A DNA stretch of 64,000 nt from Climacteris rufus (taxonomy: Eukaryota > Chordata > Aves > Passeriformes > Climacteridae): assembly GCA_013398175.1 (NCBI GenBank), contig VZRZ01008247.1, forward strand, positions 513,165 to 577,164, read 5' to 3'. The position numbers and the translations under genes are program-made. This document shows positions 22,975-34,900 of the stretch, one piece after another (position 1 is the stretch's first letter; each line of letters begins with the position of its first letter). The notes beneath the pieces were generated by a model. It saw only the letters and a list, made by a program, of their open reading frames with translations. It was not told the DNA's origin and did not search any database.

Positions 22975-25900
22975 TAAGCAATGAACATTCCTAGCTATTG
23001 AACTGCTGCATCACTAAAAGCTGTGGTGAAAGTGCTGGGAAGGGAAAAATCACTCCCTCTAAAAGTATTCTGTAGAATCAAAATATTTCATTATCATTTA
23101 TTTGCTCATTCATGGGGATGTGGAAAACATGCTTACATATGTAGCAAATTAGACTTCAATCAAATTTAGTCACTTCAGCTTTTGGAGGACTACCAGTTCA
23201 GCTCTGAAGAGCCAAATATGAGAAATCATATGATAAAGGTTTCTGTAGGAGGTTTTCGTTGGAGTCTTCAGGAGTGCTCTGGTCTAGATCTTTGGTCCGA
23301 AAAAAATGTATATAGAAAAGTTAATCAAAAGAGTTGTATCAGACACAAAATTCAACATCATTCCTTTCCTTCAATTGCAAAGTTGACATCTGTTCAATAT
23401 GGTCAGGTTACCCTGGTTATAATATTTACTTTCCTATATTCATATACTGATGTCTGTATTAGTTATACTTGTAATTCATGTTTGTGGTTTGGACTTGCAA
23501 TCTGTACATTTTCTAGAAAGAGCCAATAGACTTATACTGGAGAAAAAGGATATGTGAGAAGGGAACTTTCTGTGTAATGTATGTAACAAATGTAGTGCTG
23601 CTCCTTCAAAGAGGGCTGAAGGTGCTGTGCAAGACAAACAGCTGGGTCAGAAGCAGTTTATGCTGCATCTTTCCACCAACCTCAGTGAACAAAGACAGCT
23701 CTGCACAGCACATGAAAGAGGGAAATGCAATAAAACCCAACAAATCCTATTCATAAATTCAGCTCTATAAAAAAAAGTGATTCTTCCAGTCCTGAAAGAG
23801 CAAATAATTTTCCGTATCCAAGACTTTTACTCTATTATAAAGCTGACAGAACCCTGTGTCAATTATTAACATCAAATGTTTTCTAGTTTGCAATATTTCA
23901 TGCAGTGCCATACAGAAAGGTCTCAATTTATACACAGAGGGCTTACATATGCTTCCATCCAAACCTGTTACCTTGGCAAATACTTCTGGTTTATGGTATA
24001 TAAAAAGGATCTCGGATACATTTATGAAAAAATCAAATTACTGTTACCACACCACCAAAAATATCTATTTTCTGAAGCCTGATCAAGGTACAGTGAAATA
24101 CTGTCAGTGAAATGATCAAAATACTCACATAAGCAGAGACTTGGATGACCAGAAAAACAAAGAGCTAAGTAGGTCTTCTGGTCACAACCTCATTTTTTAA
24201 AATATTGGTTGCAGTTAAATAGATTATGGTGTGTTAGAGTTGATTTGCAGTCTTCATCACATGGGTGTCTCCAGTGTTCAAATTTTGCCTTTTGGCCACT
24301 ATCCTACTGAATGAACTTCCAAAAGAAATGTGCAATGCTCAGCATTGCTGGTGTTCTGTTTCCCATTGTTAAATGAGGAAATACATATTTCATTTAATTT
24401 CTCAGAGCATCAGCCTGCAGGTCAGAGAGATTTTTTATGTCCTTTGATATCTGCAAAATGAGCACCTCGTGGCTCCTGTACCAAGTTATCACAACAGTAA
24501 ACCTGCCTTTCCATCTTTCTGACTTATTGTGATATTATCCAAGGCTAGTTAATGACTTTCCAGTGAATGAGTTCTGACGTGGACCCAATTTTTCTAAAGC
24601 CTCAAGCTCTATTTTCTACTCTCGGAAGAGAAGGCAGACCCATGGACATCTGGTCTTTGCTGTTTCTAGGAATCACCTTTACTTTTAGATAATTTTTAAT
24701 TTTTGGCATTATCTCAGTGAATGAAACTAGCTCCCAGGAACATAAAATCCAGATAGCTCAATTCAGTCTGACTGATATTGTCCAAAAAAATAACAAATTG
24801 ACATGAAAAGCCTTCTGGGGATACAGCTCAATTTTAGCCCATCTGTTCAGCTTCTCAGAGCAGGCACATGCCCTGGTATCTCTTAGCTTTTATTAGATTC
24901 TGCAGATGCTCAATACCCCATCTGCACTCCTCACTGAAAGTGAGAAAAGCTAAATAGCAACTGAGGTAAATGATACCATCTCAGCACATGGGAAGCACTG
25001 CCGATGAGCCCCACTGGGGCTCACAGGGGTTGTCACATGGCAGCCTGAACTCCTGTGCCTGGTAATGGTGGGACAAGTACCAACTGATGGGGGAGGAGGC
25101 AAAGGCAGTTCGCCTCACACTTGCCCGCAACTAGTGCACCGTGCTGGGCTGCTGCTGCCCCACGGCTGGGCCAAAGAAGGCTCCTCTGCTGGGAACTTGT
25201 TGGATCTTGACTCACACCTTTGCCTGGGCTGCGCAACACATTTGTGTTGCAGATTCTCCAGGGAATTCCCACACCCAAGACAAACAGCAGCAGGCTTCCT
25301 TCCCAGGAAGGACTTTTCCCTATACGTTTTGCTAGTTAGGATGTTGGTTCTTCTTACCTAATGACTGTGCTTATGGAAACTGTTCTCATTTCATCTGAGG
25401 TTGCCTACACTAACATGTACTTGCATGGACATGTTCAGTAGAACGGGCTTTCAAGACATAGTTATTCTGCAATTAAAATTCAAAGGACAATGATTAAAGA
25501 AGAGACACGTATTATACTCGACTCCTCTGTTCACTGAAAAACCAAAAGACATGACTATACACTTGGATGTAAAAACAGTACTAGGATCATGATGAATATG
25601 ACCTTGGGAAACAAATCATTGTTTCCTGCATTTGCTTGTAGCATTTGAATATGAATGAAACCCTAAGTTTAATAAGAGATGTATCAATGACTTATGTAAA
25701 AATAAAAAATTGTATCAATTGTGTATGAGTAGATAACATGATACAGCCAGTTGAAATTGATGGGATTACTGGAATTGCATCCTGCTAGAGCATCTATCTA
25801 TCTATCCTATCAGCTTTGTACAGTTCCTACTTTGTTTGAGGTCTACGGGTGAGAGGGGAATGCACAGACCCTTCCACAGAAAAAGCAGGATGTAATCGAG

Positions 25901-26584
25901 AGGCGGGTTTAGTCACAAAATGTCCAGCTACAGGCAGCATAGATGTGTGTTCAAAATGCTGCCTTCCAGCACATTCTCAGCAGGTTAGGTGCTCTCTTTG
26001 GGCCTTTGATGTCCTGAGCTTGACATGAACCCCCTGACACAATCATCTCACAACTGGACCAAAACTTTTGTTGCTCACAATTCTGTCAGATTTCAGCCAT
26101 TTCTTCATTTGAGCTCAGAAAGCATCCTTTCACAGCAGGCATTCCCCTGGCAATCTGCTACCATTTCTTTCCCAGTTCTCAGGTCAAACACTGCCTCTGT
26201 TCCCTCCATCCACATCTCATTTCTCATCCCAGACTCTTCTTTGGACCAATTGTAAGCAATGGGCTTGCCTCAGGCTCCTATAAATTTGTTTTCCAAACAA
26301 CACTTCAACGATTTCCAAAAGCTAAATTATTGGGGAAGCGCCAGTTTGTTCCAGTTCTTAACATCTTCATAGTGTAACCCTCTAACTCCTCCATGGTTTG
26401 AAGCTGTAACTTGTAAATCCTAGTCGGTGGCATGGTCTCTCTGATTGAGAAGACCTAATTCCTGTCTTTGCAACAATCTGCCTAGCCTTGTTCAAGCTTC
26501 TTCATGAATCCTCCTGCTGAACACACTAAAGAAGAAAGAAGGCATCAACGCAGAAAAATGAAAAACTGGGCATAATGTTGTTCA
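22975..26584. other. Unassigned region with a local GC-rich patch
   Basis: About 3.6 kb without a recognised gene. 25000-25330 is richer in GC than its surroundings and gives overlapping open frames on both strands (81-98 codons), with no domain or splice pattern I recognise. A short inverted repeat TGAGCCCC-ACT-GGGGCTCA lies at 25005-25023. A few CTAT units lie at 25795-25807. Confidence 0.5.
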
Positions 26585-27271
26585 TGAAGGGTTGTTAGCT
26601 CCCCTACTGCAGAGTGGGAACAGAATACCCGACTCTCTTTGTAGCAGCATACTTGGCAGAAGCTACTGCTGTGGAAGTTTAAGGTTAGTGGGAAGAAAGC
26701 CAAGGCAATGCCTTCTGAACCTTCTCCCTCCAATATCTGAACTCTCCGCCTGAGCTGTGGCAAGACCCCATATTTCCCTTGTGTTACCTGTATCCATACC
26801 TTACGTCTCATATATTGCTACGCCCTCGGAAGCGCTCCCCTCCACTGGTCACTTTGAACTACATGGTTTTCCATTGGGTATTTCCTGGTCCCACCTCCCT
26901 CTAAAAGAGCCCTGCAGGGCTTCCTCGGTCTCTTTTTTCTTCTGGGTTAATCCAGCCACCTGAATATCTCCAGACTTCCTCCCTGGAACCTCATAATGCA
27001 ACACTGGATTTATAATAAATAGGCTGTTATCCCAGAGAAGAGCCCTCTGTGTAGCCTTTCGTTCTCATGGACACTGGAACATCACACCTGGGGTAACTCT
27101 CATTTCGAGAGGAGTCAGCAGAAATAAGTCATCTGCAGCAGATAGAACTCTGTCCTTTGGGAGAGTTGTAAAACCATTGCAACTCGTCCCGGCAGGGATT
27201 TCGCTCGCATAAAGGATGCTGTCGCTACCTCAAGAGCTCCGGGTTAAGCATCTTTATCTCTTAAGATTGCA
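26585..27271 (+). mobile_element. LTR-like interspersed repeat, copy B
   Basis: Relative of copy A (32-682) in the same orientation. Shared landmarks include TTGTAGCAGCAT, the TAAAAGAGCCCTGCAGGGC promoter-like block (26902-26920), AATAAA at 27014-27019, and the CTCTGTCCTTTGGGAGAGTT block. It differs by many substitutions and small indels, including one that breaks the splice-donor-like site. The AATAAA signals of the two copies are 26,586 bases apart, too far to be the two ends of one provirus, and no retroviral genes lie between. Two independent old insertions are more likely. The exact ends are uncertain. About 275 bases of unassigned sequence separate it from the next LTR. Confidence 0.6.
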
Positions 27272-27551
27272 GTGATTTTCTGCAGGCATCCAGCTTGAAT
27301 CTAGGAGAAAGCTGGCTGATTTGAAAAACTAGGATTACTCTTAATGATATTATGAAGATGTGGGAAATGAGTTGATGAGCACACATAGCAACAGCAGGAC
27401 TAGATAAAACAAGAACTAGAACATAGTCTGGAGGGCAGGGGTGGGAGTGGGGATATGGGAATCAGTCAACCCAAAGTTTGGATGAAGAACTACGATGCAA
27501 GAAGAGTTTGGGATCAGAAAATTAAGACCTCAGAAGAAGACAGAGGAAAAC

Positions 27552-28406
27552 TGTATTGGATTTGCATGACAAGGTTTTGGTAGTCAGGGGGCTGCAGGGA
27601 TGGCTTCTGGTAAGAGACACCAGAAGTTGCTTTGATATCAAACAGAGCCAGTTATGGACAGCTCAAAGACAGACCAAAGCTAAGCCCATCAGGAGTGTTG
27701 GTAACACCTCTGTGACAGCATATTTAAGAAATGGTACAAAAAAAGCTGTGCAGCACCAGCTAGGACAGCAGAGTGAGAACACATGAGTAACAGCTCTGCA
27801 GACACCAAGGAAAAGGAGGGGGAGGCAGTGCTCTAGTGCAGATTTCCCTGCAGTCTCTGGCGAACACCATGTTGAGGAATGTTGTTCCCCTGCAACACAT
27901 GGAAATCAACAGTGAAGCAGAGATCCACATTGTATCCCATGAAGGATTGCCCACTGGAGCAGGTGGATGTGCCGTGAAGGAAGGTGTAGCCTGTGGAGCC
28001 CATGCTGGCGCAGGTTTTCCCCACAGTGAAATGGAGGAAGAGTGTGATGAGAAAGGCATAGCAAAGATGAAATATTATGAATGACTGCAATGGCATTTCC
28101 CATTTCTCTGCACCGTTTAGAGGACAAGGTAGAAGAATTCAAAGTAAAGATGAGCCTGGGAAGAAGGGAGGAGTGAGGGGAAAGTATTTTTAGATTTGTT
28201 CTTATTTGTCATTCTCCTACTTTAACCATAAATAATTTCCCCAAGTCAAGGCTGTATTGCCCATGATGGTTATTACTGAATGGTCTCTATCCTTCTGTTG
28301 ACCCACAAACTTTTAGTCATATTTTCCCTCCTCTGTTCAGCTGAGGAGGGGACTGACACAGTAACTTGGTGGGCATCTGGCAGCCAGCCAAGGCCAACCT
28401 ACCACA
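27552..28406 (+). mobile_element. Avian ERVL-type solo LTR, + strand, 855 bp
   Basis: Starts TGTATTGGATTTGCATGACA and ends GGCCAACCTACCACA, the two ends of a long avian ERVL-type LTR that I recognise. Inside are a TATA-type TATTTAAG (27721-27728), the repeated CCC(A)-x-GGAGCAGG-like units around 27940-28020, a GAGCCTGGGAAGAAGGGAGG block, and a degenerate ATAAATAA polyadenylation region near 28229-28236. Flanking pentamers AAAAC (27547-27551) and AATAC (28407-28411) match at four of five bases, which fits a decayed 5-bp target duplication. No internal genes adjoin it. The several open frames of 76-99 codons on both strands at 27556-28142 are shadows of this LTR. Confidence 0.88.
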
Positions 28407-28669
28407 AATACTAACATTGTATTAGAACTCTGGGAACATTTTCAAATAATGATGAGCATAAAAGGGGAATCCACATGATAATCTGATAAGTATGCTGCTA
28501 ATTAGACTTTTTAAAAATATAAATGCATTAACTAATGAGAATAGAATAAAAGCATGAGTAGTCAGACTAAATAAGCAAGTATAAGCACTGAATGAGCCAA
28601 AGCTGCTCTGAATAATTAGTGTCATCACACATCTAGGGACAATTAAAAACACACAAAACATGATGTTAA

Positions 28670-28905
28670 TTCATAGAATCATAGAAACATTAATATTGGA
28701 AAAGACATCCAAAATTATTAAGTCCAACCTTTGACTGAACACCACCATGTCAACTAAACCATGGCCCTAAGACCCATGTCCAGTTTTTTCTTGAACATGT
28801 GCAGAGTTTGTGATTCTATCACTTCCCTGGGCAGCCCATTCCAGTGCTTAACTACCCTTTCAGTGAAGACATTCTTCCTGATGTCCAACCTGCATGTTAA
28901 CTCTT
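28670..28905 (-). mobile_element. CR1 LINE 3' fragment, minus strand
   Basis: The + strand begins TCATAGAATCATAGAA, the complement of the CR1 terminal repeats. Blocks typical of one avian CR1 3' region follow: AAGTCCAACC, CACCACCATGTCAACTAAACC, TTTTCTTGAACA, and GGGCAGCCCATTCCAGTGCTTA. It is cut at its 5' end near 28905. This is non-coding 3' sequence; the minus-strand frame crossing it is not a gene. Confidence 0.9.
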
Positions 28906-31900
28906 CAAAAATCAGCTTTACAAAATGTATTGTATTTATATTATTACTTAAGAGTTTACTTGAAGAAATTTGTGTATATACACAGGTGTAGTAGCTGCAT
29001 AGAGGAGCTGGATGTAAGAGTAATGACAAGACGGATCATAAATATAGGTTCAGCTGTCTTATTTGCATAGTTACATCCCAGAAGAATATCAGCTATAGGC
29101 TCACAACAGAGCACTTCTGCAGAAACAACAGTAGGGTTCATCATTTGGCCCTCAGAAAACTGCCAAGAGTTCAAATGCCCAGAAATGGATCTTACATCAC
29201 CTGAGCCCTGCACGATACTGGCCCTTGTCATCAGCAGTCTCCACAAAGGGACACATTCTGCTGGTGACTAGAAGCATGCTCTGATACAGCTGTGTAAATA
29301 GGTGGCAAAGATTATGCATGTTTTATCTCCTCTCCTAGACAGACTTCACCAAATGGTGCAACTAGTCACATCAGTTCCAGTAATTCAGAGAAACCACATG
29401 AGAACACCTTTACCACAGGCTGCTCTGCTCTGACTTGTCCCAGAGAATGGACACTGTGGTCTAAGCAGTTGATTATTCAGCAGTTAGATTGCATGCTGCT
29501 GACAAGCTGGTTAATTAGTTATTAACAGTTATTCCACTCATTTTTATTTAACACATGCCACATAACACCACCTCTACTAATCCTTCTGTGTATCCCCTGG
29601 CAATTCAAAATAAGTTGAAACCATGAGAATTTTCTGTCTCAAGAGCTATGATACTCAGGTATTGTAAACACAGCAAGCTTTTTATTTGGTTTGGAAATTA
29701 CTCAGAAGAGCTTTCACTCAACAGCAGGTTCCACAGGTGTAAGGAAATAACACAGTTCAGGTGGCATTTGTTCCTGCTATTGTGATGCCTTTGATGATTT
29801 TTTCTTAAAACGTATAATTCATTGTACTAATGATAAGCATCAATTATGAAGCATAACTTGTGTTTCTAGTGTGAGGCAGCTTTATCTAAGATCTTTAGAT
29901 CCAAATATTCAGCAGTTTCAACCACAGAGTGTCTCAACCAAGTGGTCCCAAGATTTACAAAATAGCAGTTCTGAGTCTGCATGTTGCTTGCATAAGAAGC
30001 ACTGGGTCAGTGCAGGGCTGCTTAGTAGCCCTGCACCCCATGATCATAACCACTGCTCTTCAGTTTCCCACTGAGAAAAAATAAAATGGAGAGAGCTACT
30101 GATTTTGTTGGGAAGGTATGGTGACTCCATAGATTTTGTATGAGCACCACAAGTTGAAGTCCAGATCTACAGGATAGAAGTTAGCACATGAGGTAATTGT
30201 TTGGGCTCTCTTTGTAGTCAATGAAAAGAAATAGGAAACTGCAGGAGATGATTTATCTCACCCTAAAATAGTAACTTTAACTAGGGCAAATGAAACGCAT
30301 CTTGGAAGTGACTGTCTGCAATGACTATATAAGGAGTCAAGGAAACTATCTCTCAAGTAAATGTCAACACTACAAACACATGAAGTTCATTAAAATTATT
30401 CCATCTGAAGGTCTCTGCTGGTCACAGCAGGGACCTCAAGATCCTGTTATTAGCCTCTGGCCTTTTCCTGCTCAGTGAGCTTTTAGACTGCGAGGATCCT
30501 TTAACTCCTGCAAAAGGGCAACCAAGACAGTGAAAGAAACTTGTAAACTGCTGTCAGTCTGCTCTGTACAGAGATGGTGAGAGAAAACCTCTATCATAGC
30601 ATTACTACAGATTTATAAAGCTCCAGACTCTGGCTGTCTGGCTAAAAAAACTGTATACTGCCATGATGAAGACAAATACATGCCATACTTATTGCAAAAG
30701 TCCCTAGGGAAATATGTTTTGGTCATAGCTCCACTGTACTAAATGCTGTGCTATCAAGCTAGAGACAGTCTGTACCACAAACACCCTCACAAATTGCCTC
30801 ACAGGCAAGACAATCAAAGTATTGTGGTCCATCCCTTAAAGATGGGCAATTGAGAGAGAGATTAAAAAGTGACTTGCCGAAATTATATAGGAAGTCTGTG
30901 GTGGGACCTTGTTTCTCCCAAAATATTACATGTAGCCACTTGCCTGCAGCAACATTGCTAGTTTTGGGAGAGAGGGATTCTTTTCTATCAGGGCTGTGCT
31001 TACAGATGCTATGTGATTTGCTTTTCTGTAATTTGGCTTAATTTCTTGTAAGTGAAATGTTTTGTAAAGCAGTACATGACTATACAGTATCAAACCATTT
31101 CATTGAGTCAATATTCAGCTCTTTGGTGAAGAGGTGATGGAAGAAATCCCTTGAGTGACTTTCCAGAAGTTTCAAAAGGCTCCTTTCTTTAGCCAAACAA
31201 CGTGTAGACAAACAAAGCTGTAATAATGATAGCTTGAAAGCTAACAGCTTGCTTGGTTTTATTCTCAGCACGAAGCTAAAAGCCTAAGGTTATACATATG
31301 TAGGACCAAGAATCAGCTGCTGCTAAAGAAATTGTTCAGATTCCAAGTACTGAAAATTTACACAAGGTTGATTTGCAAACTTATAAGATTTCCAAAATGG
31401 TGGGTTTGGATTTACAATTAAAATCCAAGGTACTAAAAAAAAATTGTTGGTCTCCGACGAAAAACAGGCAAAAAAAGCTTCTCAAGGGAGATGGAATTCT
31501 ATAACACAAACTCCATAACACAAAAGAGGGAAACATCACAGTTGTCAATTAAAAATTAATAAAATTTCAAGAGTAAATTGTGGGGTTTTGGGAAGTGCTT
31601 ATTAATGGCATGATTCAATATTATTATGCCATGGTGATCATATATAGTCATTGAAAAAAAAATCTCTGCTTCCCTTATAGAGGAATAATCCTGCTCTTTG
31701 GATAGAAACTGCATTAACCAGATCCCTGGTTTTCATGCTTTTTAATTATGGTTAAAGATCAGCAAGGAAATTACCTGTTTTATCCTCATGAGTAAGTGTT
31801 TTCTAATGGCTGTCAGAATTCCCATGATTACCTATTATTCAGTCTGCAACTTGCAATGTCCAGTTCTGAAAGCTCTTCCTACACAGAAGTCTTGTATTTG

Positions 31901-34900
31901 TCACCAGTGTTGCCTAACTTGCAGGAAAAGCATTGTTTCAGGACAGATTTATACTGTGGCCACACCACAGCTTTCTGCATCTTCTTTTCACATATCATAA
32001 GACATATTTTTAAACATGGTTTAAAAGAAAAGTAAATAAATATCTTATTTCTCACACAAATAATGGATTCATATCCAGGTATCAGGATCTGATGTTATGT
32101 ATAGCAACAATTTCATTTGAAATCTTGGAGATAATATCGAGCAATGAATAACAAAGGCAAAGTCAACATATTTTCAATTTCTGTTACCAGAAAAGACGAG
32201 GAAGGAACTTGAAAGACACTGATTTAAGGCTGATAAAAGGTAGCAGTTGCATGTGATTCACTAAACTAGTCTGCTTTACTCAATATCATGAGATTTATCT
32301 GAGGCAAAGAACTTAGTAGAATTCAGGTAAGAGATCGACTAATATTTGGAAAATGATAATTTCAGAAGCTAGATAACCCTACGATAATTTAAAATTGATG
32401 GAAAAGGTAATGATTCCAATAAGAGAACTACATTTCATTTCTTCCCTGAGAGGAAACTTTCTGCAGGTTATTTCCTAACTGCTTTTGGGAATTTCCTTAA
32501 GTCTGCATCAGACACCAGCCTGCTCATCTGACCCACTGCTGGTATAGGATCTAGATGGGAATGCTTAGATAAGGTAATACCTTATCCAAAAATGATGGTG
32601 TATTCAGCCAGGTTGCTTTTCTTGGAAGAACTTCTGTTGAAAAACAGCTGCTGAATCCCTGGGATGGGTCTGGGGAACCCCTACCTGGATGTGGGAGCCT
32701 GACAATGACTTATCTGTGTTCAGTGGCAGGCCAGCAGCCTGAATCTGACCTGCTTCAAGTAAAAGACGTCATTAGTAGCTATATTTGAAGATTTTTAAAT
32801 AAAATATATGCATGTCCGAAACAAAACAAGTTTTTCAGATCTTAAAGGTCTAGTGGAATTTGGAATTATATGCTCTGAATTGTTCTTGGTTTGTTTTGTT
32901 TGCTGGTCTGCTGTGGTAAAACTTCTGACTGAATGGCAGTGTAAAAAAAGTGCCAGGAGCAGAGGAGATTTCATGCCCTTCAGTTGCACCATGTTTACTG
33001 GGCCCATGAATTCTTGATCACCTCTCAATCTACAGTCATCTGTCCATCATATAAGTCCCTCAATAAGGAATCAGTGGGGGTGCCATGTAGATTTTGCTAC
33101 AGAAACATTTAACAGTCTCTCCTGTGATTACCAAATTCATTTTACCCTTCCCAAAGAGAGTAAAATCACTTCAAGGGAACTTCAAGCTTTCATACATGGA
33201 TTTAAAAAATTATCCTTTGCTGCTGCCAGTGCCGGCAGCAGTTACTGGTGTCAACTCCCTTTGTGATCACCCACAGGTGCCTCTGGTCTTCTGAGCTCTG
33301 GGAGCAAAAATACAGATTTTCCCCATTCCTGCTTTATTCTCTTTCTCACAGCAAATCTCTCCAAGGGTGGATTCATGCCCTGCCCCATGGCATGCTCCTT
33401 GAAGATACACCACACCGTTTTTCCCAATCACTCTCTCTCCTTCAAGAGAGACCTCCCCTTCACAAATGCTGTTTCCCTTGTACTTGCAGACTACTGAAGG
33501 TAATGCCCTGGAAAGACAAGGATGCAGGTTCTCTAATTACCCAAACTTTGCCCCTGGGAAGTCAGCCTACAGCATTCATGTACGGGTATTTTAGACAAGC
33601 ATTTTCATGCCCTTCTCCTGTCCTCCCTTCCCCTATATTAACAAGAAGCATCCACAGACTTACCTCATTTTCCTTTTTTCAGAACCTAAAAGGCTAAATC
33701 CTTTGCAATTGAAGGCAGTCAAGTATTTCACATTTAACACAGAGCCAGAGATCTACATGATCCCACAGATCAGAAACCACAAAAAAAAAAAATCACCCTG
33801 AAAAAAAATTCCACCCTGAAATCTTTGGAACATTATTAGAGGCATTAACATATGAAAGGGCCTAAAACTAGCCTGTCCCAAAGGAACAGATCAGGGAAAA
33901 GAGGGGGAAATGCAGTATCTGAGGTCCCTGTCATAAGCAGGGGGTTTGTTAGGTGAAAATTGAACAGAGGAAGGCAATTCCCCTATCAAAATCCAAATCC
34001 TGATCCATTTGTGCTTTTATAGAAAAAGCAGTATATATCCTACAATATAATGACTGTGTTTAGCCTTGAGGACATAATTAAGACACCTGAGCCAAAATGA
34101 TCTTAAGTACCTCAAGGAATTCTCACTGATCACTGATATATGAAAGGCAAGTAAAACCCCATTATACCCAGAAGCCATATTTTGCATTGAAGGGTGGAAA
34201 AGAGAACATTCTTCCTTGTTCCTGCACCTACCTGGCAGAGACTCTGAAGCACAGAGTTAATTAAGTACAATGTGAATGGAGTGCAAATAGACAGGATCAT
34301 TAAACATCAACCAAGTTTTAATCCAGCCTCTCTTGCAGATATCAGTAAGTTGAAGAGCCAGTTTCATATGCCAAGTTGTAGATCCGAACCCCAGGATCCT
34401 CCCTATCCAGCTGTAAAAGCCTCATTCTCTATCTTAAAGCAATTGCATTTCTTTCCTCTCACTTTGCAAGTTGGAAGGTCATTTCTGTCTTCCAAGAGAC
34501 ACCAATCTTCTAGCTAACTGCATTCAGGATGAAATTGTGTGTATTTTGCTTTGAACTACCCTTATATTTCCACAGCTCTTCACTTTCCCTGATATTTACC
34601 CATCTCCAAAATGTATCTTCGAATACTATACTCAACCTTGACTTTGATCAGCAAAATAACCTAGCTCTTTTCACTTTCCTCTCTCTCACAAGACAGGTTT
34701 CCCTATATATGTTTTGACATTGCAAAAAACCTGATTACTAGTTACCTTGTGTTCTCCTCTGTCTGACTTTATCTCTATGCTATCTGATTTTCCATTCAGA
34801 TTGTAAGCTCCTTAGGACACAAAATATTTTCCTGTTTGCCTCTATGAGCCTCAAAGTATGCTCTGAGCTGTGACTGAGGTTCCTAGGTAGCTTATTGCAT

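Noticed and set aside
32..27271. Copies A and B as the two LTRs of one giant provirus
   Set aside because: They are 26.6 kb apart, strongly diverged from each other, and enclose no retroviral genes but several unrelated insertions.
27556..28142. Small proteins on both strands
   Set aside because: All lie inside the + strand solo LTR at 27552-28406.
33248..33697. 149-codon + strand open frame
   Set aside because: No recognisable domain, no nearby promoter or splice evidence, and a composition similar to the flanking DNA.
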